64,000 nt of DNA from Lutjanus erythropterus (GCA_020091685.1 CM034601.1:10046419-10110418); one strand, 5' to 3'. Counted from the first letter of the stretch, positions 26,047 through 39,475 are shown. The notes: a model not told the origin generated them from the letters alone. Made by a program: numbers and translations.

Positions 26047-28817
26047 GGTACAGTAACCTTTAGTGCTAATGCTGGTGGCATGGTGGTGTGCGTGGATTCG
26101 TTAAATTACCTAAATGTGCGCGGTTAAACCGGATATCTGCGCACTTTTCAGCTCTTTCGTCCAGATTTTTAAACCCTTCTCCACAGGACCGTTATTCGGG
26201 GCCAAAACGAGGCTAAATTGAGCCGTTGGTGTTGTAACGTTCCTCGGTGACACGGAGAGTGGGACGTTTTTGTCGTCTGGACGCAAAGATGCGGAATCCA
26301 TGTGCATATTTTTTGTGAATGAATATTACTACAAACAGTGTAGTGTATGTGATAGTAAAAGTCCACACCTCCCTGCATCCTGTGTCCTCTGCAGAAGGGA
26401 AGATCTCATCAGCAGCGGTCTGTCCTCATGTCTTCTTCAAGTATTCACAGCCGCTTATTTATCAGCATTAAAGAGCAGTTAAACGGCCCATGTGTTATTG
26501 GTAATAAAAGTGGTCTTCTCACTGGGGTCAGAGGTCAGGGTCAGCTGGTGGGGACTCAGCATTTTGCTCAAAGGCACTTCAGCACCACTTTAAAGGGATA
26601 GTTTGGGTTTTTTTTTATTTGAAGTGAGGTCGTATTGATTGTCAGTGCACAGAGAGGCGTCCCTCCTCTTCCGGTGTACCCAATGGGACCTTACTTAAAA
26701 ATATGAATGGTAGTCAATGGCAAGAGACATTTCAGGTCAAGTCAAGGAAGTCTCTCTTTGTCCTAGTTTAGTTTAACTGCTCAGTGAATAGTCTTGCGTG
26801 GCCAGACCTCTGTCCACTGCGCTCGCCGCTGGAGAAAGGTCTGGCTTCACGGATACAAATTCTGCTACAAAATCTGCGTCTCTTTAAACCAATAATAATT
26901 GTCTTGGGCAGCATAAAGCCCAGGATGCAGGGTGGAACGGGGTGGAATGAGGTGGAACTTGTGTTGGTGCAACATTTGCACATCGGGAATCGAGCTCAGG
27001 CATTAAAATGACTCTGCAAAAGAAAAAATAACAGCTGGTAGCTTAATGTCACAGGCACTAACTTTTTCAGGGTGTAGGCTGCAACTAGGAGGTCGTTCTT
27101 GTTTCCTGTGTACTTTGAAAACATAGATAGCGACACTGTGATGCTCCTTGAAGCAAGTGACCAGTGGCAGGACTTATACCCACAGTGTGCGTCTGGTGAG
27201 TCAGACTACTTAGTGAACAACATGTCTTGTCTCACACAATATGCGTCACCAACACTATGGTTGGACAATATGTTAAAATTTTCCAACCAGCCATCGTTGG
27301 CCCATCCATCTGCGACTGCTGATATGTTTGTGCCCCCACCTCTTCCTGTCTTCTCAAGTCTCAGCTGGGAGATGTGTGCAAGAGCCGAATTCACTGCATT
27401 ACGTACACTGCATATATTCACTACGCCCCCAAAAAATAAACTTACAAATTGTCAAGAAATGAAATATTTGGCACCTGTTTTCCTTCCTTTAAACAGAAAA
27501 ATACAACCATAGACTTTCTGAATTCAAGTTCTTCGCTTTTAAGTAAAACTAAGACGAGCTTAATTGGCTTGTTAACTCCTCGTAAAGCACACTTCACTGT
27601 CTTTGTCAGTGTGTCCACTCTTCTAACAATCACCAACTCTGGTTTGGTTGAATTATATCTTTAATTCACTGTGTGAAAAGAGCACAAAGAGTCCGACTCT
27701 GCAGGCTGTTTTCCTCTCACTCCGGCTGTGTGGGTGTGTACTGTGCTGCTTGATGAGAGTGTGTCGCGGAGCAGCAGCTGTCGCTCTGTAGACCAGTAAA
27801 TTAGCAAAATAAAATGACAAATATTGCCCCCCAAAAAACGCAGGTCGATGGATTCAGCCCATAGTCAAACTCGGAAATTGCAGCTCACCAGTTCAGGTGT
27901 AACTCACCATTAGCGCACATCTGCAGAAATGATTCAGGAAGGCAGTGGCCTACTCATGTAAACAAGCGGCTCGGCGTGTTGTGCAGACTGTTGAAAAATG
28001 AAGCAAAATTCCCCCAGCAGTGCTGAAAAAAAAAAGAGACAGCGGGAGGATACTACTACTGTTCACGGCAAGAGATGTGGAAGTATCTGTTGCCTTACCA
28101 CAAGACTTAATAAAAGTTTTTTTATGACTTATCATTTAGTGGAGGATTGAAAAAGGGGGAGGGCCCCATGCCTGTGTTTCCCTGAGGCCCCAAAATGCCA
28201 AAATCCACCCCTGGTAGTCAGTGTTGAGAGACAAATAACATCGCTGTCCCTTGTAGTATTATCTTATCAGAAGTCTTTTACACGGCAAAAGAAGTCATTT
28301 CATTTAGCAGAACACAGAAGTTGCTGGTCTACTGCTGCTTTGATCGGTTATTTTCTTTATGCTGTTGTGCAACTTTGAGCAAAGGATAGTTTGGATTCAC
28401 CAGAGTTGAACAATAACACAGCTAACCAACTAACATTCTGATTTGAAGCACCGGCAGACCTGCGACCTCCGTGCTCTGCAAACCCTGCCTCAAGATAACT
28501 AGCATGCGTTTCTTTGCCAGTTTCACTGCCACCGTAGGCTCTGCTTCACTCTTGGTAGGGGAGAATGCATGTAATCTGCAAGGTTAGCAGGATGGCACTA
28601 AATCTTACACCCAGGTTTTCAAATGTGGAATGGGCTCATTGTTGCAAATGTTTTCAAATAAGGGTTTTACAAGAGAAACAGCTTCAAGGTTGAAGAGTAA
28701 CTGGTTGGTTTAGTAAATGTACATGGCCTCTTACCAAAATGTTTCAGTGGCAGCCATTTGCAACTGTGCTTCTTTCGACTAGGTTTTAGGTTAGCTCCAA
28801 AGTGAATGTGTAAAGCC
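26047..28817. other. Probable C5orf24 first intron, repeat-bearing
   Basis: No coding exon recognised. A single MITE-like end (tttaaagggatagtttggg) occurs at 26590 without a clear partner. A dispersed repeat occupies about 28230-28615 (see separate entry). The open frame at 27099-27512 shows no domain and is not supported. Confidence 0.45.
28230..28615. repeat. Dispersed repeat, related copy at 59330-59575
   Basis: The phrase ttgctggtctactgctgct followed by ttgatcggtta recurs near 59390 as ttgctcatctaccgctgcc followed by ttgatcagtta. A second shared block reads caataacaca...cggcagacc. The copies are diverged and non-coding. The 3' part (gcactaaatcttacacccag) resembles the right end of the element at 1025-1405. 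Confidence 0.5.
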
Positions 28818-29218
28818 TTAAAGGGATAGTTCACACACAAATGAAAATTCAGTCATTATCTACCCACCCTCATGCTGATTGAGGGTCAGGTTTAGTTTTT
28901 TAGTCCACAAAATGCTCCTGCAGTTTCACAGGAAAAACAGTGTTACAGAATCTCCCAAACAATATAAGTGAATGGTGACCAGTTTTCAAATAGAAAAAAA
29001 ATAAATAAATAAACAAGAAAAAAAACAAAACATAAAATGCTCGTTTGGTGTAATCCAAGTCTCCTAAAACCCCAGAATGCTGCACATCATCACACCAGAT
29101 TCACCCAGTTCCAGTCAGCTTGGCATGTCGGGGCTTTACAAGACTCTGATTGTTTGGGCAATTCTGCAGTGCTGTTTTCCTGTGAAACTTTTCATTTTTG
29201 GGTGAACTATCCCTTTAT
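28818..29218. mobile_element. MITE with 17-bp TIR (TTAAAGGGATAGTTCAC)
   Basis: The left end ttaaagggatagttcac and the right end gtgaactatcccttta are exact inverted copies over 16 bases. The size is about 400 bp and the interior is non-coding. This is a very common teleost MITE end type. A TA-rich flank is present but no longer target duplication is clear. Confidence 0.8.
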
Positions 29219-29364
29219 ATGTGTCTTTTTTCTTTTCTTCATGCAGATCACAAAATTAACATCTTAAACGTAAACTGTGTGATTTAAGACATTTTGGAGT
29301 TCATTTGCATCGTGTATTCAGTTTCATTTTACCCAGACAACAGCCATGACTTCACTCAGAGATA

Positions 29365-29765
29365 CAAACCACAATTCCAAAACAAATGCGGATGCCGTTG
29401 TAAAAACATAAATAAATCCAGAATGCAATGATTTGCAAATACTTTTCAAGCTATTTTCAATTGAATACAGTACGAAGACATTATATTTAATGTTCAAAAT
29501 GATAAACCTATTTTGTTTTGTAAATATACACTCATTCTAAATATGATGCCTGCAACAAGTTTCAAAAAAGTTGAGACAGGAAACAGCCAGTTCCTCTGGG
29601 GCTGTTTTTGTATTCACAAAAAACAAGAAAGTTTACACATTTGAACATTAAATATCTTGTCCTTGTACTGTATTCAATTGAAAATAGCTTGACAAGGATT
29701 TGCAAATTATTGCATTCCATTTTTATTTGGAATTGCATCCCAACTTTTTTGGAATTGGAGCTTGT
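29365..29765. repeat. Dispersed inverted repeat (copy 2 of 3)
   Basis: The left part has acaattccaaaacaaatgcg; the right part has cccaacttttttggaattgg, its approximate reverse complement, consistent with a foldback DNA transposon. Internal inverted blocks are caagctattttcaattgaat and tattcaattgaaaatagctt. Related to 2105-2785 and 60485-60760. It ends about 65 bases before the C5orf24 coding exon. Confidence 0.65.
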
Positions 29766-29830
29766 ATTAATACTTTTAACTGTGCATGATAATAACACAA
29801 TTGCAACTTATTTCTGACCCCCAGCAGAAG

Positions 29831-30454
29831 ATGATGCGTCAGGTGACAACCAGTGACTTCTGCATGAATAGCAGGCCGTCATGCCTAGCAGAGGACGGCC
29901 ACCACCCTGCCTCCCACTTTGAGCTGTGCACCTCCCAGTCCAACAAGTTCTACCCTCCTCCCCCTCCTTCGGCCCTCCAGATGACGCTGGCTCCCATGGC
30001 CTTACCCACCCAGAGCCACAAGCCCATGGTGTGCCAGAGACAGGACGTGCTGGGGGTTGACCCCCGCTCGCCTGGAAAAATACCCGGCATTAAAAGCACT
30101 GATCAAGCGACGGAGGACGGCAAGAAGAAGAACAAAGCTGTCGGTAAGACAGGCAGACGCGGGAGGCCTTTGGGAACCACCAAGCTGGCCGGATACAGAA
30201 CCAGCACAGGGCGCCCGCTCGGCACCACCAGAGCTGCTGGGTTCAAGACGAGCCCGGGAAGGCCGCTGGGTACAACCAGAGCGGCGGGTTACAAGGTCAG
30301 CCCCGGACGGCCACCTGGCAGCATCAAGGGCCTGTCCCGCCTCAACAAACTGGCTTACGGTAGCACCTGCAGCGGAGCGGCTTTCCCTTATCCACTACCA
30401 CACAAGGAAATCCTCTGTGAACCTTCCTGCAAAGAGAAGACAGCCAATGAGTAA
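29831..30454 (+). CDS. c5orf24: C5orf24 homologue (UPF0461 protein), complete coding exon
   Basis: One uninterrupted frame of 207 codons; the human protein has 188. The start is MMRQ just after an acceptor-like polypyrimidine-AG, as in the human protein, which also begins with [12 protein letters not shown] at residues 63-72 is strongly conserved. A lysine-rich stretch (98-107) leads into four repeats with GRP at 111, 127, 143 and 159, an exact 16-residue period, alternating with AG(Y/F). The GRP cores flanked by Lys/Arg look like AT-hooks, which bind the minor groove of AT-rich DNA, so a nuclear role is plausible. No function is established to my knowledge. Fish-specific features are a poly-Pro run (42-46) and an extra insert before HKPMV. 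The position between DDX46 and TXNDC15 is as in mammals. Confidence 0.93.
   Translation: MMRQVTTSDFCMNSRPSCLAEDGHHPASHFELCTSQSNKFYPPPPPSALQMTLAPMALPTQSHKPMVCQRQDVLGVDPRSPGKIPGIKSTDQATEDGKKKNKAVGKTGRRGRPLGTTKLAGYRTSTGRPLGTTRAAGFKTSPGRPLGTTRAAGYKVSPGRPPGSIKGLSRLNKLAYGSTCSGAAFPYPLPHKEILCEPSCKEKTANE
30161..30352 (+). repeat. Four 48-bp in-frame repeats coding GRP modules
   Basis: GRP codons fall at 30161, 30209, 30257 and 30305. The repeats have diverged at third positions while the residues GRP(L/P)G(T/S) are kept, which is what purifying selection on the protein would produce. Confidence 0.85.
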
Positions 30455-32217
30455 AGGCTCTGCTCTGTTTCTACTCACCCTCCATCATGAGCGCAGGTTT
30501 CCTGCCAGACACTGGGGGTGATTGCACTCTGTCCCAGTCTGCTGAGAGGCTGAGAGGAGGATATTTTCTATTATTCGTGTTGGTGTCATCTGTGTGCCTG
30601 CCACCTGATATAATACTGTTAGTTTTTCAGTGCTACTGCTGGAGATCTATAGTGTGTGGAAGCTTTCACTACACATCGCTGTGTCTGTTTTCTTGGAAAA
30701 AAGTAATACCAGATGTTCATTGAGCAAGGGGCTTTTATCTCACTAACAACTGTGGTGGTAGTTCATGAAGAGTTTCATTTTTTATTGTGCTTTATGTAGC
30801 ATTTTAACACAACTGAATGACTGAAACATTAATTTTGAAATGTTTGGTCACCCTTTATTTATCGTTCACTGCTAAGATGTACCAAGCTGTACTTTGTATC
30901 AAATTAGACAAAATCTAGAAATAATATGTTCTTTATTAGATATATTAGACCCTTTATTAGATCATTATTAGACTTAATTAGAGGGTAATTAATTAATTAC
31001 ATGTTAGTATTGAACTTTACTGTAAACTAAAGTTAAATCACATTTGGTCCCATGCAGGTGGCAGAGTAACCAACCTTCTTCTTTGATCAAATCACATTAT
31101 CTGCCTACAGTATAACACTAAGTCTGACAAAATCTTCCCCTCCCTCCCTTTATATCTGGTTCATATATTGTTTTTAAATGACCAATTATCAGATAATCCT
31201 GTTGTAATGTGACCTTAATTACCCCCTTAATAAGGGTTTCATACAATACTGTCTAATAACGAGCTTGTTATGTCTTATTAGTGTGCTGTAAAATAAAGTG
31301 TGAACAAATGTCTTATTACTGTAAACAAAGGAGACCATCATGAGATGATTGATAGGCACTTCAACTTCAACTTCAGTTTTGTCCCTGAAGGCACGTGTAC
31401 AGCAAAGCACAAGTAGAACACACTTGTGTGTAATCTGCTTGTGCTTTACAGCACAAGACAAGGAAAAAGATGTACTTTTACATTCACCATAGTACAGTTT
31501 GAATTTTATATTAGCTAATATTGTTCAATATTGGCTTTTGTTGTTGCTCTTTTAACAAAGACATCCAAAGCAAAAAAGGAGGACAAAGAGGGACAAGTAG
31601 CAACATTGTCTTTGCAACAGGAAGGTTTGCTGGAAATGTGGTCTCTCATTTAAATCACAAAATGCTATATGTAGCACTTTTTATGTGTCATATTTATAAA
31701 ACAGAGGGGCATGTCGCTCTGGATTCAAATCCTCCACCTCAAAACTGATGTCCAACTAATCCTAAACTAAACTTTTTTCAGCACCAGAATTAACACTAAA
31801 AAACATGACTGTTGCTAATGCTGTCTTACTGTTCACTCTCTTACGAAATGTCTGCATATTATTTGCATGCAAATGTCATTAAAGCAACTGAGTCAACTTA
31901 CAGGTTGTGAGAAATAACAGTTATCCATATACAAGCTAGAACTATAAAACTAAAAAAACATGCACAAACATTGCCAGCAACTCAGTTCATCCCTCTGCTT
32001 GTCATCTGAATTGGTTAATGTTGCCTCGTTTGCTCCTTAATAATTAGAAAAGTCACCTGCAGTGTTTGAATGTTCTGCAGGATGCAGGAAATTTATTTGC
32101 TTACTCCTGGTAGAAATGATTTCTCTAACTTTGTATTCAACAAAGCCCCTTTTTTTTTAGGTTTTGCAAAATACCCCAAATATCTCATTCAGTCTTTCAC
32201 CCAAAGAACTGCTGTGT

Positions 32218-32660
32218 ACACTGTAAAAATGAAAAGTTTGAGAAAACTCAAAACCTCAAGACAACTTACCTCGATATTTTCTTTTAGTTTTGAGCTCAAC
32301 TCAAACTCAAAGTTTTGAAAAGTGCTACCAACTAATAATGTTTTGTTAAGATAATAGAATTTTCTTCTTTAGATAAACTTTTAGAAACCAAAAATCAAAA
32401 GAATTTCAAAGAAATTGTTGTATAAAGTCATTGATGTGAAAATGAATGATGGTTTATATTTGCAACTGCAAATGTTAAATTGTCAAGCCCCCATATTAAT
32501 TACAAATCAGGTTATATATTTTTTTAATACGTGCTTTTGAAGGTTTCTAAAACAAAAAGTAAATTATCTCAACAAAAGATTACAGGTCAGCAAAAGTTTG
32601 TTTAGTTTGATTCAAAACTCAAAAATCCAGTGAGGGCCGTTTCCTTGAAATTATGAGTTT
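32218..32660. repeat. CACTGTAAAAA-type repeat, copy A
   Basis: Begins cactgtaaaaatgaaaag. It shares with copy B at 34539 the order of blocks gagctcaactcaaac, tttgaaaag, and ttttcttctttagataaact. An inverted end (tttttacactgtg) occurs near 33030, so the full element may extend that far. Confidence 0.5.
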
Positions 32661-34538
32661 TCTCGACAAAACAACCACTGGTTGTATTATTTGGTGTAAA
32701 CAAGGATACAAATCTAGATGCCAAGCAAAGTTCAAATTGCATGTGAAGATCTGTTTTTCTTTAATGTCAAATTTGTCTGGAGAAAATGAGAAGACAGATA
32801 TTCAAAGTGTCATCCTATCTGTACCATGAATGACTGATTGATATGACAGTTAAAAAACATCTTTTTGATAAGATATTTATGTGACAGAGATTTTCCCAAC
32901 TAAAGCCTCTAATATTTTGCTCAAAGATAAAAAGAAATGTTAATGTTTTCATTCGCATTTTCATGCTGAATCATAAACAAATGAGACCATCACTGACAAG
33001 ACTGCCAGCAGCTGTTCGTCTCTATTCTGTTTTTACACTGTGAGCCACCAAGTTAGAAAACCTGTGGGAAATCTGCAGACAGGTGGCGCTGTTCCTCCAG
33101 TTATGTCAGGAGCAGAGGGAAGCAGTGAACGGATGATGGGGGGAAAAAATGATTTCTGCATCCATCGCCTTAAAAAAAATCTGACTCCAAATCATCTCAA
33201 TCATGGTCTCATTTGTTTACAATAATCACACTAAGGTGTCAGAATTTAAGAATTATATGTTGATGTTATGATTTCTACATTGTAAAATAATGATACAGCT
33301 TTTTTTTTTAACAATGGCAAGGTAAAATCATGTCTGTTTTTTGTGTTACTATTTATTATGTTGTTTTAGGTACGACAGCCCTGTAGAACACTTGAATCTG
33401 ACTGTCAGGGAAGCTGGTGGTGTTTTTGTGAAATTCTGATCAAATAATTTAGTGCAAAGAGGCTTGAGACAGAAATGGAACATGCAGTAGTTTTATTGGT
33501 TTGATATTTCACATTTAACAACATGCTTAATGCACCATAAATGTAATAGATCACATATATTCAAATTACTCAAAATAATGGATTTCTGACTATGTGCCAC
33601 TTGCCCTGATGAACGGCCAGTTTTTGGTATTATTCACAGACATTTCACATTTTGAGAAACAGTGCAGCTTCACTGAGTTGCTCTCTCATGACAAAATTTT
33701 AAAAACAGATGAATTTGGTGCAATAATATGTTGTATGTATTGTACTGTGAAAACTTTGATACTATCACTTTTTATTCTCGTTGTATTTTTATACTCGTGT
33801 CCAAGGCCTTCTGTCACTCGTTTCGTTGACGTGTGTGGTGTTAACAGAAGTTACTGACATGTCACATCCACACCAAACATCCTTCTCACCCTCCTTTACC
33901 AAAGAATACGATGTTATCTAACTGTAAGCATTTGGTTTTAAAACATATTCCAACGTCTCACAAAATAACCTTAAGCATGAAAGTTACTGTGTAAAATGTA
34001 AATGAAGAAGCACTTGGAGACCACTATCCCATAAAAGATAGTATGATTGTTTGGATTAGTAAAAAAAAAAAAAGAAAAAAAACTTTAAAGTGTTGCATAT
34101 GAAGTGATTAAAATGGCAGTTTCTTGAACGCCTTGTAAATTGCTCGACATTAGCTCCTTACATTTCATTGTATTTATACCCATCTGTTATTCTACTTTGA
34201 AAGTAGGTCTCTTTTTTATATCTAATTCTTATGTAGCCATGTTTGATATTTAACTGATAATGTTTTGTTGAGGTTATGGCTGACATGATGCCTGGCTGTC
34301 TCACATTCTGGAGTTTTATGTGTTTTTCTAGGTTTTAGATGCACATGGGGAGGTGGAGCCTGACGGGATAAGCATGCTGGCAGCCCTTTATCACACGTGT
34401 CACTGCAGTAAAAATACACGTTCAAACACTAAAATGAATGGTGGCTCTGTTCCATTTAGCTGCTTCAGTTTCAGGGTCTTTGCTAGCTCGCTGTCAGGGT
34501 TTACTGGGACACTTGAATGGACCACTTGTGCTTCTACA

Positions 34539-34980
34539 GTGTAAAAATGAAAAAAAAAGGGAAAGGTCAAACTTTTAAGGCAATTTACTGCATTAGATTT
34601 TTTGAGCCCAACTCAAACTTTTAAGCTTTGAAAAGGCTTTACTAACTGCTAATCTTTTGTAAGGTCATTTAATTTTCTTCTTTAGATAAACTTGAATCCT
34701 CCCAAAAATTGTATTTCAGAAATTATAATGAGTAAACTCATTGAAATAAAAATGAATAATGATGATGATGTTTTAATGTTTTCAGTTAAAACCATTTAAT
34801 TTGCAGGCACCCAATCTGAGTTTTTAACACTCTTAAGATTCAAGTTTACCTAAAGAAGAAAAGTAAATTGTCAAAGTAAATCACCTGCTTTATTTAAAAA
34901 CTTCAGATTTTGACTTTGTTTCAAAACTCAAAAGTCTGTTGTCTCAACTTTTTGTGAAAAGCTGAAACATGTTTTAGAGG
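34539..34980. repeat. CACTGTAAAAA-type repeat, copy B
   Basis: Begins cagtgtaaaaatgaaaaaa and shows the same block order as the copy at 32218, in the same orientation and diverged by many small indels. This indicates two insertions of one non-autonomous element family. Confidence 0.5.
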
Positions 34981-35954
34981 GTTTTTTTTGTCCATATTCT
35001 AGGGCAGTAGTTCTTAATCATTTTAATTTGCTACCCTCCAGAATAATCAGATTTTATGTTTAAAAAAGCCACGTTGCAGAAAGTCGGGGTGATATTTCTT
35101 AAGCTTGGTGGAGCTCTGAACTCTTTTGGAAATGCCAGGAGTTTCTCAGTTCAAGGTGCTGCTGTTGGACTTTCTGGTGACCCACCTTTAGACACTGAGA
35201 CACAGTCTCCATTTCCTGTCCTGTCAAGTCTTGACCTTGAATACTTTTTTTTTGTAATCCTTAGTAGAAGCTCTATAATGGTCATTTCCTGTGATAGCTA
35301 TCAAAACTGTCTCTAACTGCTTGGTTAAGGGGTTAACCCTAATCCTTACTCTGTCAAATCAGAACTCATGTGCTCATACACTTTGACTCTCACAAACACA
35401 CTCAATAAAAATCTATTGTAATGTAAATTTTAATCACTGGTATACCAGGAGATGCAATGAAAAAACATTGCTCCGTCTAAAATATGGTCTAATTTCCATT
35501 TTGTGAGTTTGCGTTTGTTCTGCTGGTTTATGTTTGTGCTGGTTTATAGATTCAACCATTGGTAAGGTGGCTGTTACATTCCCTGAACTGTGTTTTGTAT
35601 ATTTTTAGTGCTTGTCGCTCATGTTGAATGTCAGTAAGTGGCTGACGTCGCTGACAGCTGCTTCCTGGCAGTGACATTGTCCACAACCATCTGACAGCCC
35701 ACCCAGAAATGATCTCACAACCCCCAGGGTGAGGACAAGCATTCTAGGCCAACTGGGTATCTAATCTTACCTTTTAAGAAACATATTATTTTGCCAACCT
35801 TCAACAGCAACCTCTGATGGAAGGTTTCTTTTATCAGTTGTTCTCTGTCCATATTCCAAGATAAATGGGTATTTCCACAGGGTACTCAGAAATGGTGTTT
35901 GTTAAAAGCAGCTAAATACAGCAGGGTTGTGTTGTAAGGGACACGTTTCAGCTG

Positions 35955-36200
35955 TTAATGAAACAGAGGCCGGCTAGAAGAGGGGGAGAGGGACTTCTGA
36001 GTGCTATCTGATGGTATGTTTAGACCCGGATTATAGAGACGGCCTGGTTTAACTAAGCTGTTGCCATGGTTGAGATTCAGGTCAGGATTTAAGCAGAACT
36101 TCCATCTCCATAAGAACGAGGCAAATCTGAGATATCTGTCTTTCAGCTCTGTTGACAGACTTGTTCTCAAAGGTAAAAATCCAACACCTTGAGTGGTCAC
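35955..36200 (-). other. Recurrent open frame of about 81 codons in duplicated flank
   Basis: A minus-strand frame containing RYLRFASFLWRWKFCLN recurs in unit 2 (40111-40368) with a few substitutions, and is broken in unit 4 (about 50350-50580). I recognise no domain. It may simply be part of a duplicated non-coding block or an old transposon. Coding status is unproven. Confidence 0.2.
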
Positions 36201-37469
36201 AGTGTGATGACTGATGTATCTGCCAGCATGTTAAGTGTAACCTCAGAGCACCCCGATGGTCTGTGTACATCTGTTTCACTGCTTTGACTTCTTATCCAAA
36301 ATACTTATGGACACGGTATAAGAACTTATATGTTACAAAAACATTTTTTTCCCTGAATTTTGTTTGCTTGATTGAAGGCACTGACATTTTGGACAGAACT
36401 CCAAGGACGACATCACAGGAGGGATTAAGGGTGATTACAGAAGGTGGACATTTCTATGATTTTTAACTGTAATATTTCAAGTTGCATCAGTGCTGACACA
36501 GGGCACAGGAATACTCAGTTTATGTTATATTTCCTTTGGGGTTTTTCTCTCACCATCTTCAGCATTAAATCTACACATGGTCTGTTGTCTGTAGATTATT
36601 TCAGAGATTATTACTCACATTTTGAGTGTTTTTGAGAAGACGGAAGCCCAGTTATTCCTAAAGTGTGATTGGCGAAGCCTGTAAAGCTTTGTATTATTCC
36701 CATTTTATTCCTGCATGATTGTTGGAATGTTCAAAAGTTGTGTAATAAATCTGAAAGTAACACATTCTGCTGAAATATCGTCTTCAGATGTTTTTCCTTT
36801 GCAACAGAGCCAACTTCTCAAAACCTTAAATCATTTCACAAATATTTCCTAAAACTAAAATGTTACAGACACTTGAAGTCACTCTTACAAAGATGATTAG
36901 TAAATTTTATCAGATAATTACATTCAGAATTATATCAGCTACTACAGAGAAGAGAATTTCACTGTTTCTCATGTAATTTATGTCATATTTTTATTTCAAA
37001 AAGTAACAACAGCAGCACAGTATGCAGTACAGACAATAGTATATAGAGTAAATAAAAGTAAACTTTATATTATACAAATCATGCTCATATGGTACTAAAA
37101 TGACATTTTCTTTTACCTTGGATTCATTTTTGCAGATGCTCAAAATCCACATACATGTTTCTCTCATAAATATTATTGTCCATTAAATAATGACATTCAA
37201 CTTCAAGTAGAATGAAAACAGATCTTCATTTCACATTTTGCATGTAATAATCTACACACACTTCATATCATGAAAGTGTTTAGTAAGTGTATCATAAGAA
37301 TCAAATTTCAACAATCAAGATTGTTACAAATGAAGATTTTGTTTCTCTTTCATTTCACAACAAAACATAAATCTAGAAACAACACCACAGTCCAACTGTT
37401 ATGTTTGATCTCTGCAGTACAGACTCACCTCCACATGTGCAGCACCACTGATAAATCACTCTTTTAAAG

Positions 37470-39076
37470 TCACGCCTGGTTGAGCTCACACAACTCAACA
37501 CTGTCTCCAAGTGAATCTGGCCAAAATCCAGCATAGAGAGGCTGAGTGAACGTGGTCTCGACTTTGTGAGGAGAGTCATCTTATCAGAGACACTGTAGTA
37601 AGACAGAGTACCTGCCCTATGATCCAGGTAAACTCCTATTCTGGAGGACTGAGGGCCTGAGATGGAGGTAGAAATATTGTTGTGTATGAATGCATAACCA
37701 TCACTGAAACAATCTAATGTCCAAGACATGTCATTATTTCCAAATCCACACCCATCTATGCTCCTGTTCTGCTAATATTCTTGTATGCAGCTGCTATAGA
37801 AACTCTGCCTGTTATCTTCACCTCCCAGTAACGTCCAGTCAGAGCCTCTCTACTCAGGACCTGAAACCTTTTATCAAATCTGTCTGGGTGATTCAAATAG
37901 GACTGCCTCACTATATCTAATGTTGCTTTTTGTCCCTGTCAGACAATGACAAACGTTTGTGCGCTGTATTTGGGTCCAGTGTGATTTGACAAGAATATTT
38001 CAAAAATTCAGCTCTGTTTCTGGCTCTGCTGGTAAAATATCCACTGCACTCACTGCCTGTGATCTTTTGCCCACTCCTCACTAAGAACAGCCTGCAGTTT
38101 ATCTCTGGCCTCTGACACAGCTGCTGTCACATCCTCAAAAGAGCGCAGAGGATGCCTATCAATAATGGGTAAATATTTAGATTCACTTCAGACATGATAG
38201 CGAGGGTAGTTGTTCAGGAAAACGAGGCGGTCATCTGTGTGTTCGAGCTGCTCCAGCTCATTGTCTTTCCTCCGCAGCTCAGTTATCTCCTGCTGCAGCT
38301 TCTTCTCGAGCTCTTCAGCTCGGCTCACTTCAGTTTTCTGCTGGGATCTGATCTCTGCTTCACTTCAAAGACTCTGTTCAATCAGAGGGATAATCTCAGT
38401 GAGGATCTTCTCACTGTCCTCACAGCTTCATCAGCAGAATGATTGATAGCCTCCACCCTCAGCTGAAGCACCCTGACATATTTCTGTCTCTCCTGGACTC
38501 TCTGTCGGATGTTTTGGCGACTCACCTCGAGCTCCTTCTGCCTCTCAGCCCTTTCTGCTGCAGCAGACACTGTGTCGTGGCCTTTATGATCATCCATGGA
38601 GCAGAGATAACAGACGGCTTTCTGATCAGGGCGGCAGGAAAACTTCATCACTGCGTGGCGAGAGCAGATGTTCTCCTGAAGCTGTAAAGTGGGTTCAACC
38701 AGTTTGTGTTCCTTTAATAGAGCTACATCATAGTGAGGCTGGAGGTGCTGCTCACAGTAAGAGGCCATACACACCAGACAGGACTTGAAGGCTTTCATTT
38801 TCCCACTGCAGAAATCACAGGCCACGTCTCCAGGTCCAGCTTCAGTTCCTCCACCAACTCTGCTAATATGGTATTCTTCACCAGGACAGGCCTCGGGTGA
38901 AGCTCTGCCTGCACTGAGGGCAGCTGTGTTTTTTCCTCTGCCTCTCATCCCAGTAGTCATTGATGCAGCTCATGCAGTAGCTGTGCCCACAGGAATAGTC
39001 ACCGGATCCTTCAGAGATCCAGACAGATTGAACAGCTCAGTTTTTCACGATCCAGCTGAATCACTTGCTGCGCCAT
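37470..39076 (-). pseudogene. TRIM copy 1 (RING / B-box / coiled coil / PRY-SPRY), disrupted
   Basis: Intronless. The start is [12 protein letters not shown] at 39076; the end is VELCELNQA-stop at 37470. The domain order is a TRIM E3 ubiquitin ligase: RING, B-box pair (CDFC...CLVC, then [12 protein letters not shown]), long coiled coil, PRY/SPRY (YFDHR-like block YLDHRAGTLSYYS). It is most like the fish finTRIM / TRIM25-like / TRIM16-like group, which is linked to antiviral and inflammatory signalling. Breaks: one base missing in the RING near 39014 (stop after CLDL), one at 38991 in TIPCGH, a deletion of the RING/B-box linker near 38840, and later frameshifts. The longest open piece is 192 codons (38382-38960) against about 540 expected. 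It is either a pseudogene or a gene damaged by assembly indels. Confidence 0.8.
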
Positions 39077-39475
39077 TTCTCCTCTGGACGACAATGAACC
39101 TCTGATTTTACTGTGTGTATCCTGTGCTCATGTCCTTCATGCCTGTCCACTGATCTGTAGCGTGGACATTTAACCTCTTACTTTTCACCACATGTTTACA
39201 CCCATCTATAGACTGGTAGATCTGTGAAAGGGAGGGAAGAACAGATGTCAGAGCTGAACAGATCACACAGGAAGGGCGTGTCTTTGCCAGTAAATGATGC
39301 CTGCCTGACTGGGTGGAGTCATTCCATGAGGAGGAGTGGTTTAGGAATTTGTGTTCCTCCATCCCCAGTACACCTCTCAGATAACTACAGAATTAAAATA
39401 AAACGCTTAATATTTACCACACTATTTCATATATATTACTACTGCTACTACTATTACTGATAGATCAAATAAAAG

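Larger units (their letters stand above)
30455..35820. other. C5orf24 3' UTR and intergenic region, no gene recognised
   Basis: AATAAA at 31292 is a possible C5orf24 poly(A) signal, about 840 bases after the stop. The rest is AT-rich. It includes two related repeat copies at 32218-32660 and 34539-34980. No conserved open frame was seen. Confidence 0.55.
35829..39475. repeat. Segmental duplication unit 1 (TRIM 3' flank + TRIM copy 1)
   Basis: Starts at cttttatcagttgttctctg. It contains a 1.6-kb non-coding 3' flank and TRIM copy 1, and ends in ctactactattactgataga before a LINE fragment. The flank is closely repeated at 39870-41640 and 49990-51850. Differences between copies are mainly one- to few-base indels. 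Confidence 0.8.

Noticed and set aside
30057..30521. 154-codon frame overlapping C5orf24 in another phase
   Set aside because: It is Arg/Ala/Pro-rich as expected from an out-of-phase reading of the GRP repeats. The C5orf24 frame is the conserved one.
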